Shown here piece by piece: positions 58,531 through 64,000 of a DNA stretch of 64,000 bases; positions within the stretch are counted from its first letter, which is position 1; each line of letters opens with the position of its first letter. Both the position numbers and the translations under genes were made by a program. Below the pieces are notes generated by a model. It saw only the letters and a list, made by a program, of their open reading frames with translations. It ran no database searches and was not told where the DNA came from. This DNA comes from Roseburia sp. (GTDB taxonomy: Bacteria > Bacillota > Clostridia > Lachnospirales > Lachnospiraceae), in NCBI GenBank assembly GCA_019421345.1, contig JAHZFL010000011.1:26818-90817 (forward strand). The letters are read 5' to 3'.

Positions 58531-59583
58531 ATGAAAATTGTTGTATTAGCCGGAGGTCTTAGTACGGAGCGTGACGTATCCTTTAAGACTGCTGAGATGG
58601 TTGCGGGAGCATTAAGAGAAAACGGGCATCAGGTGATCGTACTTGATGTTTTTATGGGATATAGCGATAAAGAGGAGGATCTTACGGATATTTTTGAACG
58701 TGGAGAGGAGGTAAGCGTTAAGGCAGAGGGAATTTCCCAGACAGCCCCGGACCTTGCGCGGATCAAAGCACAGCGGAAGGATCAGTCGGATTGCTTCTTT
58801 GGACCGAATGTTCTGGCATTGTGCCGGATGGCAGATCTCGTGTTTATGGGACTTCACGGAGCAAACGGAGAGGACGGAAGGATTCAGGCGACATTCGATC
58901 TGTTCGGTATCCGCTACACAGGCAGCGGTTATATGGGAAGCGCACTGGCGATGGATAAGGGAAGGGCAAAGCAGCTTTTTTCAATGAGTGGGATTCCGAC
59001 GCCCAAAGGGGCGTGCATCAAAAAAGGGGAGGATCGGGCGCTTGACGCGTTTGGGCTGACGCTGCCCTGCATTGTAAAGCCGTGCTGTGGCGGTTCAAGC
59101 ATCGGCGTTGCGATCGTGCATTCGCAGCAGGCGTATGAGGCGGCGTGTGAGGCGGCGTTTGAGCTGGAGGATACGCTGATCGTTGAGCAGTTTATTACGG
59201 GACGGGAGTTTTCGGTCGGCGTGCTTGACGGCAAGCCGCTGCCTGTGATTGAGATTGCGCCGGTTAAGGGCTTTTATGACTATAAGAATAAATATAAGGC
59301 GGGAAGTGCGGTAGAGACCTGTCCGGCAGAGCTTTCTTTTGCATTGGCGGAAAAGATGCAGCAGTATGCAAAACGGGCGGCGGAGGTATTAGGATTGGAA
59401 GTATATTCCCGCTCAGATTTTTTGCTGGATGAAGCGGGGAATATGTACTGTCTGGAGGCGAATACGCTTCCCGGTATGACGCCGACAAGTCTGCTCCCGC
59501 AGGAGGCGCAGGCAGCCGGAATGGATTTCAATCAGCTTTGTGAGAAGATCATAGCGCTCTCTCTAAGCAAATACGAGGGGTAG
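58531..59583 (+). CDS. ddl: D-alanine--D-alanine ligase
   Basis: Makes the D-Ala-D-Ala dipeptide of peptidoglycan precursors. The 350 residues form an ATP-grasp ligase: VVLAGGLSTERDVSFKTAEMVAGAL, FMGLHGANGEDGRIQATFDLFGIRYTGSGYMGSALAMDK, PCIVKPCCGGSSIGVAIV, VEQFITGREFSVGVLDG and YCLEANTLPGMTPTSLLPQEAQAAG. An insert near residues 60-90 is slightly longer than usual. Its stop is followed at once by murF, so the two enzymes that make and add the dipeptide are encoded together. Confidence 0.95.
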   Translation: MKIVVLAGGLSTERDVSFKTAEMVAGALRENGHQVIVLDVFMGYSDKEEDLTDIFERGEEVSVKAEGISQTAPDLARIKAQRKDQSDCFFGPNVLALCRMADLVFMGLHGANGEDGRIQATFDLFGIRYTGSGYMGSALAMDKGRAKQLFSMSGIPTPKGACIKKGEDRALDAFGLTLPCIVKPCCGGSSIGVAIVHSQQAYEAACEAAFELEDTLIVEQFITGREFSVGVLDGKPLPVIEIAPVKGFYDYKNKYKAGSAVETCPAELSFALAEKMQQYAKRAAEVLGLEVYSRSDFLLDEAGNMYCLEANTLPGMTPTSLLPQEAQAAGMDFNQLCEKIIALSLSKYEG

Positions 59584-59592
59584 GTGAAGTCT

Positions 59593-61005
59593 ATGGAAGG
59601 TATGACGCTGGAGAATATCGCACGCGTGTGCGGAGGAACGTATATCGGCACGGAGGAGAAACGATATTGTGAAGTAAGCGGCGTTGTGATCGACAGCCGA
59701 CTGGTCGAGCCGGGGTTTTTATTTATCCCGATCAAGGGCGCGCGGGCGGACGGACATGACTTTATTCCGGCTGTCTTTGCTAAGGGGGCGCTTGCGGTCT
59801 TGTCGGAGCATGTGCTTTCTGATGCGCCGGGACCTTATATTCTGGTGGAGTCTGCCGTGGCTGCAATGAAGCAGATGGCAAAATTTTACCGGCGTGTGCT
59901 TGGTATTCCGGTTGTGGGCATTACCGGAAGCGTCGGAAAGACGAGTACCAAGGAAATGATCGCGTCTGTGCTGGAGCAAAAATACCGTGTGCTCAAGACG
60001 GAAGGGAACTTGAATAACGAGATCGGTCTGCCGCTGACGATTTTTAAAATCCGTAAGGAACACGAGGTTGCGGTGCTTGAGATGGGCATTTCCGAGTTTG
60101 GAGAAATGGAGCGGCTTTCGGATATGGCGCAGCCGGATATTTGCGTGATCACCAATATCGGTCTTTGCCATTTGGAGAATTTAAAGACAAGAGACGGGAT
60201 TTTAAAGGCAAAGACCGAGTGCTTTGCGCATTTAGCGCCGCAGGGGACGGTTGTGTTAAACGGCGATGATGACAAGCTGGCGCAGATCCGGATGGTCAAC
60301 GGAAAGCCGGTGACGTTTTACGGACTGGAAAAAGAGGCAGCCTTGTTTACAGACGAGGCGGGAGAGCGGTCTCTGGCAGAAAAAGAGGTTTATGCAACCG
60401 GGGTACATACGATAGGAATTGAGGAGACAGAGGCTGTCATTCATATGGGCAGGGAGCAGTTTACGGTGAGGATTCCGCTTGCGGGAGAGCATAACGTTTA
60501 CAATGCGCTGGCAGCCGTCTGTGTCGGCAAAGAACTCCTGCTTTCGGCAGAGGAGATGAGGCAGGGGATTGCGGCGGTGCGCACGGTCAGCGGAAGGAGC
60601 CACCTGATCAAAAAAGACGGAATTACGGTGATTGACGACTGCTATAATGCAAATCCGGTTTCGATGAAGGCGTCGTTGGATGTTTTGGCAAAGGCACCGG
60701 GACGTACGATCGCGGTGCTTGGAGACATGGGAGAGCTTGGGGAGCAGGAGCGGGAGCTTCATGCCATGGTGGGCAGACATTTTGCAGGAAAAGGAATCGA
60801 TGCGCTCTTTTGCACCGGGGAGCTTTCGGCATCACTGGCTAAGGAGGTTCGCCGTGTCAGTCCCAAGACACGGGTATTGGAGTTTAGCGATAAGGATACG
60901 CTGATAGAGGCGCTGCTGGCATATAAGATGGGCGGAGATACGATTCTGGTAAAGGCTTCGCATTTTATGGGATATACTGCGGTGATAGAGGCGCTGCTGG
61001 CATAA
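59593..61005 (+). CDS. murF: UDP-N-acetylmuramoyl-tripeptide--D-alanyl-D-alanine ligase
   Basis: Adds D-Ala-D-Ala to the UDP-MurNAc-tripeptide. About 470 residues: N-terminal substrate domain (MTLENIARVCGGTYIG, VVIDSRLVEPGFLFIPIKGARADGHDF), the ATP-binding GITGSVGKTSTKEMIASVLEQ, NNEIGLPLTIFKI, GISEFGEMERLSDMAQPDICVITNIG and a C-terminal domain with DDCYNANPVSMKASLDVLA. GGGGTAGGTG at 59577 is best placed for ATG 59593; 59602 is also possible. It follows ddl directly. Confidence 0.95.
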   Translation: MEGMTLENIARVCGGTYIGTEEKRYCEVSGVVIDSRLVEPGFLFIPIKGARADGHDFIPAVFAKGALAVLSEHVLSDAPGPYILVESAVAAMKQMAKFYRRVLGIPVVGITGSVGKTSTKEMIASVLEQKYRVLKTEGNLNNEIGLPLTIFKIRKEHEVAVLEMGISEFGEMERLSDMAQPDICVITNIGLCHLENLKTRDGILKAKTECFAHLAPQGTVVLNGDDDKLAQIRMVNGKPVTFYGLEKEAALFTDEAGERSLAEKEVYATGVHTIGIEETEAVIHMGREQFTVRIPLAGEHNVYNALAAVCVGKELLLSAEEMRQGIAAVRTVSGRSHLIKKDGITVIDDCYNANPVSMKASLDVLAKAPGRTIAVLGDMGELGEQERELHAMVGRHFAGKGIDALFCTGELSASLAKEVRRVSPKTRVLEFSDKDTLIEALLAYKMGGDTILVKASHFMGYTAVIEALLA

Positions 61006-61055
61006 GCGGGGGAAGGAAACGAAAGAAAAATGCCCCAAAAAAGGAGAGCGGTAAG

Positions 61056-63110
61056 ATGATACAGACATTTAAGATCATGAAAAATTTTTGTGCCGGGATA
61101 TGGGAGTATGATGCAAGGGGGAATTTATTGTACATGCATCATGATACCATGACGGAAAAATTATGCGGAAGATGGCTGGATTATGATGAGGTGTCCCAAC
61201 TGTATTTCAAAAAATATGTGCATAAGTCAGACAGGAAGCTGTGGCAGCAGTTTATGACAAAAGAGTATCTGCGCGCGGTGCTTGACGGAGAGCAGCCGCC
61301 AAAGCGCTTTAGTCTGCGTCTGTTCCGCGAGGACGGGACGATGGAGTGGCATGAGATTTTTATGGAGACTTCCAATCGGGACACGCTTCTTCTGGCGAGC
61401 CGGGATATGCAGGATATGGGACATAATTCGGTGATCGTAAAGGCGGTCGATCCCGACTTTGATTTTGTGTCTTATATCGATGTGGACGATGGGACCTGCG
61501 TGCTCTATCCGTCAAAGAACACGACGGCGATTCTTCCGACTGCAGATTCGGATGATTACCGGAAGGCATTTCATGAATTTAACCGTGTTTATGTGATTCC
61601 TGAGGAGGAGGCAGTCCTGACGCAGAAGATGGAGATCCCGTATGTGGTAAATGAGCTGCGTGATAAGGATGAGTTTATTTTATTTGCCACAATACAGGAA
61701 AATGGAAAGCTGTTTTATAAGAAGCTTAGGTTTTGCTATCTGGATGACACAAAAAAGACGATTCTGCTTTCGCGCACGGACATTAGCGACATTGTGGAGG
61801 GACAGAGAGCCTCCATGGAGGAGGAACGGCTGCAGAAGTATTATCTCGATAATCTTCCGGTTGCCTGCTGCGTGATGCGAATCGTTTTTGACGAGCAGGG
61901 TAATCCCGAGGATATGATATATTCCTACACAAACCAGAAATATGCGAGCCTTTACGGGGTAAGATATGGAGAGCTGATCGGTAAGAAGTATTTTGAGCTT
62001 TGCTGTGAGGCAGATAAAAGCTGGCTCAATTACTGCTATGAGACGGCATATTTCGGCGAGGAGAAGGTTTTTGAGAAATACCGCCCGGAAATCAAAAAGC
62101 ACCTGATGGTCTACACCTTTCAGCCGGAGAAGGGGAGCTGCGGCTGCGTGCTTCAGGATATTTCCGAGCGGAGATTTTTGCAGGAGGAGCTGGAAAAGAG
62201 CAGACAGAAGCTAAGGCGCGTGCTGGAGGCTTCCATGCAGATCATTTTCCAGTACGATCTGAAAAGCGACGAGGTCCTGTTCTTAAAGGCGCGTGATCTT
62301 GGCGAGACGTCTGTCATTAAGGCGGAGGATCTTTTTGTGCGGCTTCGCAGAGACGGGATCATAGAGGAACGTGATCTGACGGAATTACAGAATGCACTTT
62401 TGGAATTTAAGTCGGGGGAGCATAAGGTGACGCTTGAGTTTCGTGCAAGGAGAGGATTCCCGGATGAGTTCCGCTGGTATCGTATCACCATTTTTGATTA
62501 TCGGGAGGTCGGCACACATGAGCGCTGCGCGATGGGGTATTTACAGGACATCGACATGGAAATGAAGCGGCAGGAGCTGCTTCAGCAGGAGGCGCAGACA
62601 GACGCTCTTACCGGAGTTTTGAACACGAGGGCAGGGCAGAAGGAGATGCGTGCAAGACTTGCGGAGCAAAGACCGAATCCCTATAATATCATGCTGATCT
62701 TAGATATTGATAACTTTAAGCAGATCAATGACAATGAGGGGCATATGGTTGGCGATGAGGTCTTAAAGGAGTTTTCATGGCTGCTTCAGATGACGTTCCG
62801 GTCGGAGGATATTATTTACCGTCTCGGAGGAGATGAGTTTGTCGTCTTTATGGAAAAGATTGAGCATCCGCATGAAAATATCGCGCAGATCATGAAGCGA
62901 TTTCGGGAAAAGCTTCAGCAGGATTGCAGGATTCATGTAAAGATCACATGCAGTGTTGGGATCTATGCGACCAATGAGAGCTGTGAGTTTCAGGAATATT
63001 ATAAATATGCCGATGAGGCTTTGTATGAGACAAAGCGCAGAGGCAAGGACGGGTATACATTGAGAGTGAAAGGTGAGAGTGAAACAGAGAAAGGAGCCGC
63101 GCGGTTTTAG
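61056..63110 (+). CDS. Diguanylate cyclase with PAS-like sensor domains
   Basis: A 684-aa soluble signalling protein. The N-terminus holds PAS-like folds (residues 10-110, FCAGIWEYDARGNLLYMHHDTMTEKLCGRW; about 270-380; and about 385-500, RVLEASMQIIFQYDLKSDEVLFLKARDLGET). The C-terminal GGDEF domain (about 520-670) has LTGVLNTRAGQKEMRA, LILDIDNFKQINDNEGHMVGDEVL and the active-site RLGGDEFVVF. RSED lies five residues before GGDEF, matching the RxxD inhibitory site for c-di-GMP. No EAL domain and no membrane helices are seen. The signal sensed is unknown. Its stop overlaps that of plsC. Confidence 0.9.
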   Translation: MIQTFKIMKNFCAGIWEYDARGNLLYMHHDTMTEKLCGRWLDYDEVSQLYFKKYVHKSDRKLWQQFMTKEYLRAVLDGEQPPKRFSLRLFREDGTMEWHEIFMETSNRDTLLLASRDMQDMGHNSVIVKAVDPDFDFVSYIDVDDGTCVLYPSKNTTAILPTADSDDYRKAFHEFNRVYVIPEEEAVLTQKMEIPYVVNELRDKDEFILFATIQENGKLFYKKLRFCYLDDTKKTILLSRTDISDIVEGQRASMEEERLQKYYLDNLPVACCVMRIVFDEQGNPEDMIYSYTNQKYASLYGVRYGELIGKKYFELCCEADKSWLNYCYETAYFGEEKVFEKYRPEIKKHLMVYTFQPEKGSCGCVLQDISERRFLQEELEKSRQKLRRVLEASMQIIFQYDLKSDEVLFLKARDLGETSVIKAEDLFVRLRRDGIIEERDLTELQNALLEFKSGEHKVTLEFRARRGFPDEFRWYRITIFDYREVGTHERCAMGYLQDIDMEMKRQELLQQEAQTDALTGVLNTRAGQKEMRARLAEQRPNPYNIMLILDIDNFKQINDNEGHMVGDEVLKEFSWLLQMTFRSEDIIYRLGGDEFVVFMEKIEHPHENIAQIMKRFREKLQQDCRIHVKITCSVGIYATNESCEFQEYYKYADEALYETKRRGKDGYTLRVKGESETEKGAARF

Positions 63111-63122
63111 TGCGGCTCCTTT
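63090..63122. terminator. Shared terminator inside the ends of two convergent genes
   Basis: Perfect 11-bp stem AAAGGAGCCGC / GCGGCTCCTTT spanning the overlapping stop codons of the cyclase (+) and plsC (-) genes. Confidence 0.8.
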
Positions 63123-63844
63123 CCTTGTTCCTTGAGCATATCGCCGATGATCGCCTGACAGTAGCTGCCAAGCTTTTTGCGTGTCTCCTTATCAAGCTCG
63201 TTTGGATAGATCGGTTTTCCGTATTGAAGGATCACATGTGTTGACTTTATTTTCGGCAGATGATTTTCGAAAATATCGGCAGAGTTTGTCAGTGCCATCG
63301 GAATGATTGGGCAGCCTGTTTTTTCCGCCATCTTAAAGCTGCCCTCTTTAAACGGCAGAAGCAGTTCGTCCGTCGTATTTCTTGTACCCTCCGGGAAGAT
63401 GCACATAGAAATTCCGTTTTTTATATTTTCAATCCCGGCAAGGATCGTTTTGAGTCCTTCCTTCACGTCCTCGCGGTTTAAGAACAGACAGTGCAGACGC
63501 TTCATCCAGAGGGAGAGCAGCGGCACTTTTTTCATGGAATCCTTGGAAACGTAGCCGGTCAGGCGCGGGCACCGCGCATAGGTGATGACGATGTCGAAAA
63601 AGCTTTTGTGATTTCCGATGTAGAGGACCGGCCGGTCGGTCGGGACGTTTTCCTCTCCGATGACTGTCAGCTTTGTACCGGAGAGCACAAGGATCATACG
63701 AAACGCCCACTGCACCATGCGAAGCTGGCTGATCTCTGCGGCATATGGATAAAATTTGGAAATGATCCATTCGATTCCGAGAATCGGGATGCCGATAATT
63801 AAATAGAGTGTGAGAAATAAGATAACAAGAATAAAACGAAGCAT
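63107..63844 (-). CDS. plsC: 1-acyl-sn-glycerol-3-phosphate acyltransferase (PlsC family)
   Basis: Adds the second acyl chain in phosphatidic acid synthesis at the membrane. The 245 residues have an N-terminal membrane helix (FILVILFLTLYLIIGIPILGI), the catalytic H-x4-D motif in YIGNHKSFFDIV, the glycerophosphate-binding FPEGTRNTTDELLLPFKEGSFKMA and IPMALTNSADIF. Its last 4 bp overlap the cyclase stop on the opposite strand, with a shared terminator hairpin over both ends. Confidence 0.93.
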   Translation of the reverse strand: MLRFILVILFLTLYLIIGIPILGIEWIISKFYPYAAEISQLRMVQWAFRMILVLSGTKLTVIGEENVPTDRPVLYIGNHKSFFDIVITYARCPRLTGYVSKDSMKKVPLLSLWMKRLHCLFLNREDVKEGLKTILAGIENIKNGISMCIFPEGTRNTTDELLLPFKEGSFKMAEKTGCPIIPMALTNSADIFENHLPKIKSTHVILQYGKPIYPNELDKETRKKLGSYCQAIIGDMLKEQGKEPH

Positions 63845-64000
63845 AAAAATTCCTTCCTAACGTGCATATACTTATGTGTATCAGAACCATTATAAAGGGA
63901 AAAGCAGGGAAAGGCAACCGGAGAATCATGGTGTCATATTTTTGCGTGTAGGTTTGTCAAACATTTGTTACACTGACCGTGGAAAAATCCCGCAGTACCT
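63845..64000. other. Upstream region of plsC, window edge
   Basis: AT-rich start of the plsC leader (minus) with TTCCTTCC as the complement of its GGAAGGAA ribosome site. Further right TTTGTCAAA (63954-63962) is a short inverted repeat of unknown role. No gene seen before the window ends. Confidence 0.3.

Overview
The window comes from the chromosome of a Gram-positive, endospore-forming anaerobe, most likely a gut Lachnospiraceae (class Clostridia). Reasons: dipicolinate synthase dpaAB next to candidate sigma-K promoters, a YtaF-type sporulation membrane protein, a flavodiiron (FprA-type) protein, Firmicute-style strong Shine-Dalgarno sites and promoters, and a secreted GH98-like glycosidase of the kind used on blood-group or mucin glycans. 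The genus cannot be fixed from the sequence alone. Most genes lie on the + strand, with only a few short minus-strand insertions, as expected inside one replichore. I saw no tRNA, rRNA, IS element, prophage or CRISPR array.

Layout. 1-6 kb: tail of a DUF2726-like nuclease-fold protein, the GH98-like enzyme, a YeiH transporter (minus), deoB. 6-10.5 kb: a 4-copy 38-bp tandem repeat, trxA, a CcdA-TlpA fusion, a VanZ-like protein, YitT and a LysR regulator. 10.5-14 kb: metN-metI-metQ and a Cys-cluster protein. 14-16.3 kb: degV/fakB (minus) diverging from lrgA-lrgB, with FabT-like boxes between them. 16.3-18.9 kb: a LysM/collagen-like protein, DUF4474 and a metallophosphoesterase, behind a sigma-K-like promoter. 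19-24 kb: lysC, an L,D-transpeptidase, LytTR-DUF3021, dpaA-dpaB. 24-30.5 kb: TSCPD protein (minus), secA, fprA, acyl-ACP thioesterase, cvfB, ridA. 30.6-36.6 kb: YjfB (minus), trxB, an SH3-NlpC/P60 hydrolase, a DnaA-box cluster, a WecG/TagA-like protein, a second YitT and a CdaR-type regulator. 36.7-41.5 kb: ftsE-ftsX, an EnvC-like M23 protein, a Ctp protease and a VanZ protein. 41.5-48.1 kb: prfB (programmed frameshift), a TPM pseudogene tail, an ACT protein, hom, ytaF, glpK, a GNAT protein. 48.3-52.7 kb: carA-carB. 52.7-55.1 kb: a small regulatory cluster (DUF3796, XRE, a 34-aa Cys peptide, AraC, a 78-aa protein). 55.1-64 kb: a DUF2156-GNAT fusion, hpf, ddl, murF, a PAS-GGDEF cyclase and plsC (minus).

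Functionally the window combines cell-wall growth and division (ftsEX with its hydrolase and protease, ddl-murF, NlpC/P60, L,D-transpeptidase), redox housekeeping (trxA, trxB, CcdA-TlpA, FprA), aspartate-family amino acids and methionine uptake (lysC, hom, metNIQ), lipid handling (DegV/FakB, thioesterase, PlsC) and sporulation. The signals not explained by standard annotation are: (1) a family of exactly 38-bp intergenic repeats at four loci, with fixed polarity toward adjacent terminators at three of them; (2) a roughly 135-bp multi-hairpin dispersed element present twice; (3) four DnaA boxes in 71 bp far from dnaA; (4) FabT-like operators on the fatty-acid-binding degV gene; (5) matching AC-N16-CATATGATA promoters on the LysM operon and on dpaAB; and (6) a 34-aa Cys-containing peptide gene among palindromes and regulators.
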